DNA from: Ruminococcus sp.
Lineage (GTDB): Bacteria > Bacillota > Clostridia > Oscillospirales > Ruminococcaceae
Reading direction: 5' to 3'
DNA: 64,000 nucleotides
Assembly (NCBI GenBank): GCA_017529875.1
Contig: JAFXNC010000034.1
Span: forward strand, 62,001-126,000
Positions 24,359 through 33,537 of the stretch are shown piece by piece. The notes beneath the pieces are model-generated. The model saw only the letters and a list, made by a program, of their open reading frames with translations. It was not told the DNA's origin and ran no database searches. A program made the position numbers and the translations under genes. Every line of letters starts with the position of its first letter. Position 1 is the first letter of the stretch.

Positions 24359-25531
24359 ATGAATTATGCAGAAGAATCCTTGAAGCTCCATGAACAGTGG
24401 AACGGAAAGATCGAGGTCATCAGCCGTGTAAAGCTTGAGACAAGAGACGATCTTTCCCTCGCATACACCCCCGGTGTAGCTCAGCCCTGTCTGGAGATAC
24501 AGAAGGATATCAACAAAAGCTATGAGCTCACAAGACGCTCCAACCTTGTTGCAGTCATCACCGACGGTACTGCTGTCCTCGGTCTCGGCGATATCGGCCC
24601 CGAGGCAGGTATGCCTGTTATGGAAGGCAAGTGCGTACTGTTCAAGTCCTTCGGCGACGTTGACGCTGTTCCGCTCTGCGTAAAGAGCAAGGACGTTGAC
24701 GAGATCGTCAGGACGGTACAGCTCATTTCCGGTTCTTTCGGCGGCATCAACCTCGAGGATATCTCCGCACCGAGATGCTTTGAGATCGAGCGCAGACTTA
24801 AGGAGGTCTGCGATATCCCCATTTTCCACGACGACCAGCACGGCACAGCCGTTGTATGCCTTGCCGCTATGATGAACGCCCTGAAGCTCACCGGCAAAAA
24901 GCTTGAAAACATCAGAGTCGTTACCAGCGGCGCAGGTGCAGCAGGTATCGCTATCATCAAGCTGCTCATCGCTCTCGGTCTCAACGACGTAGTACTCTGC
25001 GACAGAAAGGGCGCTATCTACAAGGGAAGGGAAGGCCTCAACACTGAAAAAGCCGAAATGGCTGAGATCACCAACAAGCAGCTCCGCAAGGGCAGCCTTG
25101 CAGACGTTATCAAGGGCGGAGACGTGTTCATCGGAGTATCTGCTCCCGGCTGCGTAACTCCCGAAATGGTCAAGTCTATGGCTGACAAGCCCATAATCTT
25201 CGCTATGGCTAACCCCACTCCCGAGATCATGCCTGACCTTGCCAAGGAGGCCGGAGCCGCAGTAGTCGGCACAGGCAGAAGCGATTTCCCGAACCAGATC
25301 AACAACGTTCTTGCGTTCCCCGGCATCTTCCGCGGCGCACTTGACGTCCGCGCAAGCGAGATCAACGACGCTATGAAGATCGCCGCTGCAAAGGCGATCG
25401 CATCCTTTGTAACCGACGACAAGCTTTCCCCGGATTATATCATTCCCTCGGCGCTTGACAGAAGTGTTGCAGCAGCAGTAGCACAGGCAGTTGCCCAGGC
25501 CGCAAGAGACACCGGCGTAGCTCGAATCTGA
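24359..25531 (+). CDS. NAD(P)-dependent malic enzyme
   Basis: A 390-residue short-form malic enzyme, converting malate to pyruvate and CO2 with reduction of NAD(P). Family motifs: SLAYTPGVAQPCLEI, VITDGTAVLGLGDIGPEAGMPVMEGK, the metal-site FHDDQHGTA, and the nucleotide-binding TSGAGAAGIAI. No phosphotransacetylase domain is fused, so it is the short type. An AACGAAAGGGAAG site precedes the ATG. The adjacent acetate kinase gene (opposite strand) also belongs to pyruvate/acetate fermentation. Confidence 0.93.
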   Translation: MNYAEESLKLHEQWNGKIEVISRVKLETRDDLSLAYTPGVAQPCLEIQKDINKSYELTRRSNLVAVITDGTAVLGLGDIGPEAGMPVMEGKCVLFKSFGDVDAVPLCVKSKDVDEIVRTVQLISGSFGGINLEDISAPRCFEIERRLKEVCDIPIFHDDQHGTAVVCLAAMMNALKLTGKKLENIRVVTSGAGAAGIAIIKLLIALGLNDVVLCDRKGAIYKGREGLNTEKAEMAEITNKQLRKGSLADVIKGGDVFIGVSAPGCVTPEMVKSMADKPIIFAMANPTPEIMPDLAKEAGAAVVGTGRSDFPNQINNVLAFPGIFRGALDVRASEINDAMKIAAAKAIASFVTDDKLSPDYIIPSALDRSVAAAVAQAVAQAARDTGVARI

Positions 25532-25549
25532 TAAAAAACGACATGACAA

Positions 25550-25590
25550 AACAGCGGCGGAGAGCTCGTCTCCGCCGCTGTTATTATTTT
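25550..25590. terminator. Bidirectional terminator after malic enzyme
   Basis: A perfect 14-bp stem (AACAGCGGCGGAGA and its complement) with a TTATTATTTT tail on the plus strand; the minus-strand gene ends next to it. Confidence 0.85.
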
Positions 25591-26551
25591 AGTCATCTAC
25601 ATTGAGCATTGATTTTGTAGGTTTTGCAGCAGGTTCGGTGGTCAGTCCCGGGTCGTTGGTCTCCTCAGCTCTCTTGGTGAGATCGTTGACTATCCGCTCG
25701 AACACCACAAAAGCTTGGTCGTAGTACTCCTGCATGGTCTCAACAGAATCGCCCAGGGTCTCTATGGGCGTCCTCATGGAGAGGTGAACGTCATAGGGCA
25801 TATTCTCGTATTTCAGTTCCTCAGCCAGAAACTTGAAATTCAGCGAAAGCCCGTACTGGTCGATATACTTGTTTCCCGGGAAATCCTTGCTCAGGTCGCT
25901 TTTGAACATACCCAGGAAATCCGGCTCGGTGTTTGAATCGCATACCACCAGGATATCGTCGGGCAGCTGGATCTGCGACATGAACTTAGCCTGATAGCCC
26001 TGCTGGGTCTGATAATCCTTGCTGTCGGGGTCGAGGGGCATCATCATCACCGTGACCTTGACCTGACCGTCGCCGTTGAGGTCGTCACAGTACTTGGCGA
26101 AGAAGGCCTCCATCTCGTCCTGCCTGTAAGCCAGGCCGTTGTTGGCGATCATCAGCACGTTCATATCGGCACGCACTCTCGTAAGCTCGTCCACGACGAT
26201 AAAGGTCACAACGACGATTATAAAGGCCGCGAACAATATCCATATTTTATTGTGATACCAGAAATTAGCGATCTTTTCCTTGCCGTGGAGCTCCCTCGGG
26301 GCTTCGTGTTCCTCCTTGAAGGTCTCGGATTCGTCGATGACCCCCGATTTGAGCTTCATAAGCTCGATTCGCTCCTGAGCAAGGCGCTTGTCGCGCTTTT
26401 TCTGCTGTTCTTTTTCGTAAGCTGTCTGCTCCTCCTCGGCTCGGCGCCGGGCTTCTTCAAGGGCTTGCTGGCGGGCTCTGACTTCCTCGGCAAGGCTTTT
26501 TTCGTATTCGTAATCCTCGTCCGGGATGAGATTTTCTTTGTTGTCCTTCAT
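25589..26551 (-). CDS. Single-pass membrane protein with charged coiled coil
   Basis: A 320-residue protein of unknown function. Residues 15-65 form a highly charged Glu/Arg/Lys coiled coil with many EEARRRAEEE-type heptads. One membrane helix follows at about 106-127 (KIWILFAAFIIVVVTFIVV). The outer domain (about 130-300) has an alpha/beta pattern with MNVLMIANNG and DDILVVCDSN, possibly a Rossmann-like fold. The ATG follows GAGAGGAA. It lies downstream of ackA on the same strand but a terminator separates them. Confidence 0.8.
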   Translation of the reverse strand: MKDNKENLIPDEDYEYEKSLAEEVRARQQALEEARRRAEEEQTAYEKEQQKKRDKRLAQERIELMKLKSGVIDESETFKEEHEAPRELHGKEKIANFWYHNKIWILFAAFIIVVVTFIVVDELTRVRADMNVLMIANNGLAYRQDEMEAFFAKYCDDLNGDGQVKVTVMMMPLDPDSKDYQTQQGYQAKFMSQIQLPDDILVVCDSNTEPDFLGMFKSDLSKDFPGNKYIDQYGLSLNFKFLAEELKYENMPYDVHLSMRTPIETLGDSVETMQEYYDQAFVVFERIVNDLTKRAEETNDPGLTTEPAAKPTKSMLNVDD

Positions 26552-26599
26552 TTTATTTCCTCTCGAACAGTCTGCGGTGTATGCACTGATAAACTAAAT

Positions 26600-26620
26600 C
26601 GGGCGGAGGTCGTCCGCCCG
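26600..26620 (-). terminator. Terminator after ackA
   Basis: A perfect 8-bp stem CGGGCGGA / TCCGCCCG with a 5-nt loop; on the minus strand it is followed by GATTTAGTTT. Confidence 0.65.
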
Positions 26621-26639
26621 AGCTTGGATATCCTGATTA

Positions 26640-27839
26640 TTACTTGGAGATCAGAGCAAGAGTATCTCTTGCGATAAGCAGCTCCTCATTGGTGGGAACT
26701 ACCCATACCTGTACCTTGGAATCCTCAGCGGAGATCTTGGCGAGCTTGCCTCTGAGACCATCGTTTACCTTCTCATCGAGCTTGATGCCGAGGAATTCCA
26801 TATCCTTGCAGACAGCCGCTCTTACGTCGAAAGCGTTCTCGCCGATACCGCCGGTAAAGAGAACAGCGTCAAGGCCGTTCATAACTGCGGCATAGCTGCC
26901 GATATACTTCTTGATCTCATAAACCAGCATATCGGTAACGAGCTGAGCTCTCTTGTCGCCCTTGTTGGCAGCCTCGGTAATATTTCTGTTATCGGAGGAT
27001 ATACCGGAAACTCCCAGGAAACCGGACTTCTTATTCATGTAGTCGCTCATTTCCTTGGGGGAGAAACCGTGCTTCTCAGCTACGAAAGTAACTGCGGAGG
27101 GGTCAACGCTGCCGGTCCTTGTGCCCATTACGACGCCGTCGAGGGGAGTGAAGCCCATGGAGGTGTCTATCGACTTGCCTCCCTGGACAGCGGTGATAGA
27201 GGAACCGTTTCCGAGATGGCAGGAAACGATCTTAAGATCCTTGATATCCTTGCCCATAGCCTCAGCAAGAGCAGCGGATACAAAGCGGTGAGAGGTACCG
27301 TGGAAACCGTATTTTCTTACGTGGAGATTCTCGTAATCCTCATAGGGAAGGCCAAACATATAAGCCTTTGCAGGCATGGTCTGGTGGAAGGCGGTGTCAA
27401 AAACAACTGCCTGGGGAGTGCCCTCGGGGATGACCTTCTTGCAGGCTCTCAGAGCAAGTGCATGGGGGTGATTGTGAACGGGTGCCAGCTCGGAAAGCCC
27501 GTCGATCTTGTCGATAACTTCATCGGTAACGAGGCAGGTCTCGCTGAACACCTCAGCTCCCTGTACTATTCTGTGACCTACGGCAGCGATCTCGGACATG
27601 GAGTCGATGACCTTGGTCTCGCCGGAGGTGAGCACCTCGACCAGCTTTTCAAAAGCCTCGGTGTGAGTAGGGAAGCTGCAGTCAGCCTCAAAGCTCCTGC
27701 CGTCGCCGGTCTTGGCAGAAACGTGACCGTCGATACCGATACGGTCGCAGTTGCCCTTGGCGATAACAGACTCGTCGGTCATGTCGAGCAGCTGATACTT
27801 AAGTGAAGAAGAACCTGCATTTACTACTAAGATTTTCAT
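26640..27839 (-). CDS. ackA: Acetate kinase
   Basis: A 399-residue acetate kinase that makes ATP and acetate from acetyl phosphate in fermentation. Motifs: ILVVNAGSSSLKYQL at the N-terminus, HNPHALALRA, SCHLGNGSSITAV and FTGGIGENAFDVRA. The ATG at 27839 follows GAGAGGAG; an upstream in-frame start at 27857 lacks a site. The usual partner phosphotransacetylase gene is not in the window. It diverges from tmcAL, whose enzyme uses acetate as a substrate. Confidence 0.96.
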   Translation of the reverse strand: MKILVVNAGSSSLKYQLLDMTDESVIAKGNCDRIGIDGHVSAKTGDGRSFEADCSFPTHTEAFEKLVEVLTSGETKVIDSMSEIAAVGHRIVQGAEVFSETCLVTDEVIDKIDGLSELAPVHNHPHALALRACKKVIPEGTPQAVVFDTAFHQTMPAKAYMFGLPYEDYENLHVRKYGFHGTSHRFVSAALAEAMGKDIKDLKIVSCHLGNGSSITAVQGGKSIDTSMGFTPLDGVVMGTRTGSVDPSAVTFVAEKHGFSPKEMSDYMNKKSGFLGVSGISSDNRNITEAANKGDKRAQLVTDMLVYEIKKYIGSYAAVMNGLDAVLFTGGIGENAFDVRAAVCKDMEFLGIKLDEKVNDGLRGKLAKISAEDSKVQVWVVPTNEELLIARDTLALISK

Positions 27840-27984
27840 TAAAAGAACTCCTCTCAAAAATTTTCATTCTAAGGCTTGCATTAAAGCCCGAGATAAGATA
27901 CAATGATATTATAGCAGAATCATATACAAATTTCAAGGGTTTGATTATATAATTTAAAATTTTGTCACGATTGGAGGGACAGCC

Positions 27985-29145
27985 TTGAAGACCGCCGGGA
28001 TCATAGCCGAATTTGACCCTTTTCACAACGGTCACAGATACCTGATCGACCGTCTCAGAGCCGAAGGCTATACTCATATCGCAATAGCCATGAGCGGCTC
28101 AGCGGTGCAGAGGGGGTCTCTTGCCGTTTATGACAAGCAGTTCCGGGCGGAAACTGCCGTCCGTTTCGGAGCCGATCTCGTCATCGAGATACCGGCACCA
28201 TATTCTTGTTCTAACGCCGAGGTCTTCGCAGGTGCGGGAGTTGCCGCTCTGGCAGCTTTGGGCGAAGGCGTGATCGGAACGCTTGCCTTCGGCAGCGAGA
28301 CCGATGATCTGAGCCTGCTGATCCGCGCATCCGATGCCGCAGATGCCCTCAAGGATTCTGAGCTTGTCCGCAGGTATCTTGCATCGGGGGACAGCTACCC
28401 CGCAGCTGTCAGCAAGGCCTGTGAAGCGCAGTACGGCAGGGAAGTCGCCTCCGTCTTCATGACCCCCAACAGCACGCTTGCACTTGAATACTGCCGCGCC
28501 ATACGCCGGTCGGCACCCTTCATGACGCCTTTTGCCGTGAAGCGTTTCGGCAGTACACACGACGCCGACGGCATCTACGAGGGTTTTGCCTCGGCCTCAT
28601 ATATCAGAAAGCTTATCCTCTCCGGGGACGATATCACAGAGCTTGTTCCCGCAGCCGACACCGATCATTTCGACCCTGTCAGGATCAGTAATATCCTGCT
28701 GTATTCCCTCCAGTCCGCTGATAAAGAAATGTTACTGTCCACGCCGGATACCGATGAGGCAATTGCAGACAGAGTACTGAACACGTCAAAAGGCTCATTT
28801 CCCTCTCTGTCAGAGTTACTCGACGCCTGTAAAGCTAAAAACATTACACGCGCAAGACTGTCAAGGCTCGCGCTTCACGCCGTTCTGCGGATAAATAAGT
28901 CCGATATCCTGCCCCTGCCATATGCAAGAGTGCTGGCTTTCAACGAGCGGGGCAGAGAACTGCTGGGGGCATCACAGCACGTCATTCCCGTAGATACCAG
29001 TCTAAGCCGGCTCACTTCTTCCTCGCCCACAGCTGCAAGGGTCGCTCAGATCGAGCAGCGTGCCGGCCTTCTCAGATCTCTTGGCACAGTCAGCGGCAAA
29101 AACATCAACGATCACACCCGGCAGATCAGAATATCCGGTTACTAA
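27985..29145 (+). CDS. tmcAL: tRNA(Met) cytidine acetate ligase (TmcAL)
   Basis: A 386-residue enzyme that activates acetate with ATP and acetylates C34 of elongator tRNA-Met. The nucleotidyltransferase motif FDPFHNGHRYLI is at the N-terminus, followed by the family segments MSGSAVQRG and FGADLVIEIPAPYSCSNAEVFA. It starts at a TTG preceded by GGAGGGACAG. It is head-to-head with ackA, whose product is acetate. The gene was formerly known as ylbM. Confidence 0.92.
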   Translation: MKTAGIIAEFDPFHNGHRYLIDRLRAEGYTHIAIAMSGSAVQRGSLAVYDKQFRAETAVRFGADLVIEIPAPYSCSNAEVFAGAGVAALAALGEGVIGTLAFGSETDDLSLLIRASDAADALKDSELVRRYLASGDSYPAAVSKACEAQYGREVASVFMTPNSTLALEYCRAIRRSAPFMTPFAVKRFGSTHDADGIYEGFASASYIRKLILSGDDITELVPAADTDHFDPVRISNILLYSLQSADKEMLLSTPDTDEAIADRVLNTSKGSFPSLSELLDACKAKNITRARLSRLALHAVLRINKSDILPLPYARVLAFNERGRELLGASQHVIPVDTSLSRLTSSSPTAARVAQIEQRAGLLRSLGTVSGKNINDHTRQIRISGY

Positions 29146-29189
29146 ATAATTAATTCTGGTTACAAAACAAATTAATTTTTCCCTTTTCA

Positions 29190-29247
29190 TTGACAATCGT
29201 TGCCGTTTATGATAGAATAAAGTCAGCGCCTTATAAAAACGGCGCTG
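29190..29247 (+). promoter_or_regulatory. Promoter and leader hairpin of the Ser/Thr-rich lipoprotein
   Basis: TTGACA (29190-29195), 17-bp spacer, TAGAAT (29213-29218), followed by a 7-bp hairpin CAGCGCC / GGCGCTG (29224-29247) in the untranslated leader. Confidence 0.6.
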
Positions 29248-29298
29248 TACGTTAGAGCGTTGATCGCAGACCCTTCTTTGTTTTTCGGGAGTGAAAAA

Positions 29299-29898
29299 AT
29301 GAACATTAAAATAATGATCCTGGTTTTGGTATCACTGCTTTTCAGTTCGTGTTCGCTGTTTTCGAGCGGCGATGCCAAATCGGTATTGACATCAAAGAAC
29401 AGTCCTGCCCCTGTAACAGAGGAAACTACTGTGACTTCTGACAGCAGCGAGGTCCCGGAGCCCGACAGCTCATCCGACAGCAGTGACAGCTCGTCAGAGT
29501 CTGAGGCTGACTCGGAAACAGAGGACAGCTCCGATACTGACAGTTCCAAAGAAAAGCCCGAAGATGAGCCTTCTGAGACAACTACCACCACGACCAAGGC
29601 TACATCTGCGACCACTTCAGCGACTAAGCAGAGCAGTTCTTCCAGTAAGAATAACACCACTCGTCCTGTTGTCAATACAACGACTACGACTGTTACCACG
29701 ACTGAGGCTCCTGTTGAATCTTCATCAGAGAAGGAATCGGATACTTCGCTGCCGGAAGTCACAACCACCGAAAAGAAACAGACACCTGTTGAGTCTCAGA
29801 CTGAGCCCGAGACAAGCTCTGAACCGGAGGTCACAGTCACAACTCCATCCGAGGGCATAATCGACACCACCGAGGAATATTACGAGAACAATCCCTGA
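29299..29898 (+). CDS. Ser/Thr/Glu-rich low-complexity lipoprotein
   Basis: A 199-residue lipoprotein: signal peptide MNIKIMILVLVSLLFSSC with the lipidated Cys18, then about 170 residues of almost pure Ser, Thr, Glu, Asp, Pro and Val, including runs of SSDSSD, TTTTTKAT and repeated VTTTE units. No folded domain is visible, so it may be a surface spacer or glycosylated stalk. The ATG at 29299 follows GGGAGTG; the frame is open further upstream without a good start. The function is unknown. Confidence 0.75.
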   Translation: MNIKIMILVLVSLLFSSCSLFSSGDAKSVLTSKNSPAPVTEETTVTSDSSEVPEPDSSSDSSDSSSESEADSETEDSSDTDSSKEKPEDEPSETTTTTTKATSATTSATKQSSSSSKNNTTRPVVNTTTTTVTTTEAPVESSSEKESDTSLPEVTTTEKKQTPVESQTEPETSSEPEVTVTTPSEGIIDTTEEYYENNP

Positions 29899-29912
29899 GA
29901 ATGATCACCCGG

Positions 29913-29948
29913 TTTAAATAGCTGGTGCTTTGGCATCAGCTATTTAAA
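29913..29948. terminator. Long perfect hairpin after the lipoprotein gene
   Basis: A 16-bp stem (one G-T pair) with a TTTG loop; the outer arms TTTAAATA / TATTTAAA give T-rich ends on both strands. Likely a terminator. Confidence 0.65.
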
Positions 29949-29970
29949 ATCTGTACCTGGAGCGTATTAT

Positions 29971-30606
29971 ATGAAAAAATACAGCAAAATGATAGCCGTA
30001 CTCGGCACCTGCATAGTTTTCGGACTTGCTCTTGCGGCCTGTGACGGCAGATTAAACAGCATATGGTTCTCGCTGGAGATCATTTCGATGATCCTGCTCA
30101 CCGCCTGCTATTTCTTTACAGCCAGCGCCGCCGAGAACACTATGCAGAGCTTCGCTGCCGCATTGATATGCTCGGCTGTACCGATGCTCCTTTGGTTCAT
30201 CATCGTCAGGAACGACTCTTATCTCGGCTATTCCGGCGGCAAGCTGTTCGCGGGATCGCTTATCTGCGGAGGCATAATGTTTCTCTGCGGCATACTGTCC
30301 CGTTATCAGATCGGCCCGCTGAGAGCCGCTCTCGGCAGGAATATGCTCCCCGCATTCTTCTGCGTTGCCGGTTTAGTAAGACTCATAAAGTATTTCGACC
30401 ACCTGAAGAGTTTCACTATCAGCTTCAACGACAGCCTCTGTGTCCACGGACTGTTCTTTGTGATATTCGCCTTCGGTGTATTCATCGGCGCGAACCGCTC
30501 GCTGCTTGTCAAACTTGACGCATATATTGCTGCAGCGATCTGGGGCGGAGTGTTTACCGTCCTGCATATCATTGAGCAGATACACATTCCGATACTCGAC
30601 CTGTGA
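29971..30606 (+). CDS. Six-helix membrane protein, unknown function
   Basis: A 211-residue integral membrane protein with about six or seven hydrophobic helices spread over its whole length (from about 8 to 205) and few conserved polar residues. An early CDG after LALAA resembles a lipobox but the following helices make a multi-pass protein more likely. I do not recognise the family. cca follows 42 bp later, so the genes may be cotranscribed. Confidence 0.7.
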   Translation: MKKYSKMIAVLGTCIVFGLALAACDGRLNSIWFSLEIISMILLTACYFFTASAAENTMQSFAAALICSAVPMLLWFIIVRNDSYLGYSGGKLFAGSLICGGIMFLCGILSRYQIGPLRAALGRNMLPAFFCVAGLVRLIKYFDHLKSFTISFNDSLCVHGLFFVIFAFGVFIGANRSLLVKLDAYIAAAIWGGVFTVLHIIEQIHIPILDL

Positions 30607-30648
30607 CCGAGGCACTTTACCGCAATTTCCCGTTAAGGAGGATATAGT

Positions 30649-31977
30649 ATGATCTCTGTACCCGATTATGTAGTAAAAGCAATAGGAATACTTGAAGCTG
30701 CCGGCTTTGAAGCTTACTGCGTCGGGGGCTGTGTCAGGGATTCTTTGCTTGGAAGGGAACCCAACGACTGGGACGTTTGTACCTCCGCTACTCCCGACGA
30801 GATGAAAGAGGTCTTTGCCGATTTCCGTACCCTTGACGTAGGCGCCAAGCACGGCACTGTTACAGTCATAGTGGACCGCAATCCTTTGGAGATAACCACC
30901 TACCGCACTGACGGAGAGTATTCCTCCCATCGCAGACCCATCAGCGTCAGCTTTATCCGCGACCTGAGCGGCGATCTGTCAAGGCGCGACTTTACCATAA
31001 ACGCTATCTGCTGCGACAAAAAAGGCGCAGTCACCGATATGTTCGGCGGCACTGAGGATATCGAGAATATGCTGATCCGCTGCGTCGGAGACCCCTGTGA
31101 CAGATTTGAAGAAGACGCCCTCAGGATAATGCGGGCCCTGCGCTTTTCTTCGGTGCTGGGCTTTGATATCGAGGATTCTACTGCCGAGGCTATCTTCAAA
31201 AAGATGCATCTGCTTGAATACGTATCGGTTGAAAGGATATTCTCGGAGCTCAAAAAGCTGCTCTGCGGCAAGGACGCCACTAACGTGCTGCTCAAATTCA
31301 AGGACGTTTTCGCCTCCATAATGCCGGAGATAACCCCTTGTTTCGGGTTCGATCAGCATAATGTTCACCATTGCTACGACGTGTGGGAGCATATCGCGAG
31401 GAGCGTTGGCTGCTCCCGTCAGGACGAGCGTATCAGGCTCGCAATGCTCTTTCACGATATCGGAAAGCCAGCTATGGCGCGGTTCGACGAGGACGGCTCC
31501 GGGCATTTCAAGGGTCATCAGATCAAGAGCGCCGAGATGCTCACCGAGATACTTGACCGTTTCCGCAGCGACAACGCCACCCTCAGATACGTCCGTGAGC
31601 TGGTGATCGAGCACGACAACCGCATACCTGTGGCAAGAAAGAATATCAAGCGGTTCATGGCAAAGCACGATTTCGATTTCTTCATGGATTATCTTGAAGT
31701 CCGCCGCGCAGATACTATGGCGCAGTCGGATTACATGAAGGAGGAAAAGCTCTCCGAGCTTGAACAGCTGGCTCTTATCGCAGTTGAGGTCAACAATCAG
31801 AACTGCTGCCTTAAACTCACCGATCTGGCAGTTGACGGCAAGGATATGATCTCCCTCGGCATGAGCGGCAGACAGATCGGAGCCATGCTCCAGAAACTCC
31901 TTGACCTTGTGGTAGATGACAAGCTTGAAAACGACAGGACTGTACTGCTCGAATACGCCAAGGAGCGTTTCAGATGA
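30649..31977 (+). CDS. cca: CCA tRNA nucleotidyltransferase with HD domain
   Basis: A 442-residue class II nucleotidyltransferase that builds or repairs the 3' CCA of tRNAs. Motifs: YCVGGCVRDSLLG, the catalytic DWDVCTSA, HGTVTV, RRDFTINAI, EDALRIMRALRFSS and a C-terminal HD domain with MLFHDIGKP. The ATG follows AAGGAGGATATAGT. Its stop overlaps the VanZ-like start by 4 bp. Confidence 0.93.
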   Translation: MISVPDYVVKAIGILEAAGFEAYCVGGCVRDSLLGREPNDWDVCTSATPDEMKEVFADFRTLDVGAKHGTVTVIVDRNPLEITTYRTDGEYSSHRRPISVSFIRDLSGDLSRRDFTINAICCDKKGAVTDMFGGTEDIENMLIRCVGDPCDRFEEDALRIMRALRFSSVLGFDIEDSTAEAIFKKMHLLEYVSVERIFSELKKLLCGKDATNVLLKFKDVFASIMPEITPCFGFDQHNVHHCYDVWEHIARSVGCSRQDERIRLAMLFHDIGKPAMARFDEDGSGHFKGHQIKSAEMLTEILDRFRSDNATLRYVRELVIEHDNRIPVARKNIKRFMAKHDFDFFMDYLEVRRADTMAQSDYMKEEKLSELEQLALIAVEVNNQNCCLKLTDLAVDGKDMISLGMSGRQIGAMLQKLLDLVVDDKLENDRTVLLEYAKERFR

Positions 31978-32453
31978 GGAACAGGATCATAGTTTTTTCA
32001 GTCATCGCAGTACTCTGGTGCGGGTTCATATTCTATCTGTCCTCCGAGAACTCCGGGCAGTCCTCCCAGCGCAGCAGCCGGGTCATCACAAAGATCTGTG
32101 AGATAGTTGATTCGGATTTCCCCACCTATCCGGAGGCCAAGAAAGCTGAGATCGTGAATAAGTATTCCTTTTCGGTCAGAAAGCTCGCCCACTTCACGGC
32201 CTATGCCATACTCGGAGCACTGTTTTTCCAGGTCTTCTGTTTCGTTAGAAAAAAGAAGTTCAGGGCTTTGTTTTCCATAGCGGCTTCAAGCCTCTATGCC
32301 CTCTCCGACGAGATCCATCAGTCCTTCAGCCCCGGACGGAGCTGTGAATTCAGGGATGTTCTTATCGACACTTCGGGAGCCGCACTTGCGGTGACTATCT
32401 CACTTCTGATACTGTGTTTACATCAAAGAAAAAGGCAGAGAACGGTTTCGTGA
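31974..32453 (+). CDS. VanZ-like membrane protein
   Basis: A 159-residue VanZ-family protein with four membrane helices. Family features: an N-terminal helix ending SSENS, the segment SVRKLAHFTAYAILGALFF, the conserved DEIHQSFSPGR and the following FRDVLIDTSGAALA. VanZ relatives are widespread; the founding member gives low-level teicoplanin resistance, but most have no known role. It overlaps cca by 4 bp. Confidence 0.88.
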   Translation: MRNRIIVFSVIAVLWCGFIFYLSSENSGQSSQRSSRVITKICEIVDSDFPTYPEAKKAEIVNKYSFSVRKLAHFTAYAILGALFFQVFCFVRKKKFRALFSIAASSLYALSDEIHQSFSPGRSCEFRDVLIDTSGAALAVTISLLILCLHQRKRQRTVS

Positions 32454-32475
32454 CCGTCCCTGCCTCTTGTTATTT
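32433..32475. terminator. Terminator between vanZ-like and histidine kinase genes
   Basis: Nested stems AGGCAG / CTGCCT and ACGGT / ACCGT around a TTCG-containing loop, with a CTTGTTATTT tail. It overlaps the vanZ-like stop codon. Confidence 0.65.
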
Positions 32476-33537
32476 GTTGAAGAATACCGTGAACACCGTG
32501 CCCTTGCCCTTTTCTGATTCCACCCTGATCGTGCCGCCGCAAAGCTCGATTATGCGCTTTACCAGCGGCAGCCCAAGGCCGTTGCCCTCTGAGGCGTGGG
32601 CAGTGTCCCCCTGATAGAACCGCTCAAAAATGTGTTTGAGGGTATTTTCGTCCATACCTTCGCCGTGATCTGTTATGCTGATCTTGATCCTGTTGTCGCG
32701 GGAGAAAGCCCGAATGATGATAGTCGAGCCGTCCTCGCTGAATTTGATCGAGTTGCCGATAACATTGAGCCAAACCTGTGAGAGCATCTCCTGATTACCG
32801 TAGAACTCGATCGGCTCCATGTCAATGTCGAAAACAAGCTGCTTGTGTTTCCACTGCTTTTCCAGCAGCAGTATGCAGCTGCGTATCTGCTCGTCGATGA
32901 AAAATGTATCTCGGTCAGTGATATACTCCTGGTTCTCAAACTTATTGAGCATCAGGATATTCGAGGAAAGATTCGTGAGCCTCTTTGATTCCGAAATGAT
33001 GATATCTATGTACTCCTTGCGCTTTTCCTCGGGCAGGTCGTCCTTTTTGAGCCGTCTGGCAAAGCCCTCGATAGATACTATCGGGGTCTTGAATTCGTGG
33101 GAGAAGCTGTTTATAAAATCCGACCTGAACATTTCCGTGCCTGAAAGCTCCTTTGCCATACGGTTGAAGTTCTCGAACAGCTCCTCAAAGACCTTCGGAG
33201 CACCCTCTGCACTTACACTCACATCGAAGTTGCCCCGTTCTACCTCCTTGATAGCTTCCTTGAACTTTGCGATAGGCGAAAGCACACGCTTTACAACGAT
33301 ATAGGATATTATAGTACCGATGATAGCACTGGAGATTATGAATATCGCCATATAGATGATCGGCGCCTCGAAACGGGAAGGGAAGTAACCAAAGGCTCTC
33401 AGTATGCCGATAGTACATAACGCGATAAGTCCCGCTATCAGGATTATCAGAAAGACATATACGGAGATGTTCCTTACAAGCGGCGCATTGTTGCGAAGCA
33501 GGTGCTTTTCTTCCGGTGCTTTTTTCCTGCGGCTCAT
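32470..33537 (-). CDS. Sensor histidine kinase
   Basis: A 355-residue kinase: two membrane helices (about 22-45 and 55-80) with almost no extracellular loop, a HAMP domain (about 85-140), HisKA with SHEFKTPIVSIEGF (phosphorylated His), and HATPase with the N box GNSIKFSEDG, G1 DHGEGMDENTLKHIFERFYQ and G2 GNGLGLPLVKRI. The tiny sensor loop suggests sensing within the membrane, as in cell-envelope stress kinases. Its start overlaps the end of the response regulator gene by 4 bp; it is second in that operon. Confidence 0.93.
   Translation of the reverse strand: MSRRKKAPEEKHLLRNNAPLVRNISVYVFLIILIAGLIALCTIGILRAFGYFPSRFEAPIIYMAIFIISSAIIGTIISYIVVKRVLSPIAKFKEAIKEVERGNFDVSVSAEGAPKVFEELFENFNRMAKELSGTEMFRSDFINSFSHEFKTPIVSIEGFARRLKKDDLPEEKRKEYIDIIISESKRLTNLSSNILMLNKFENQEYITDRDTFFIDEQIRSCILLLEKQWKHKQLVFDIDMEPIEFYGNQEMLSQVWLNVIGNSIKFSEDGSTIIIRAFSRDNRIKISITDHGEGMDENTLKHIFERFYQGDTAHASEGNGLGLPLVKRIIELCGGTIRVESEKGKGTVFTVFFNK

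Noticed and set aside
24194-25549. 451-codon minus-strand ORF antisense to malic enzyme
   Set aside because: Shadow of a strongly biased gene; the malic enzyme has all family motifs.
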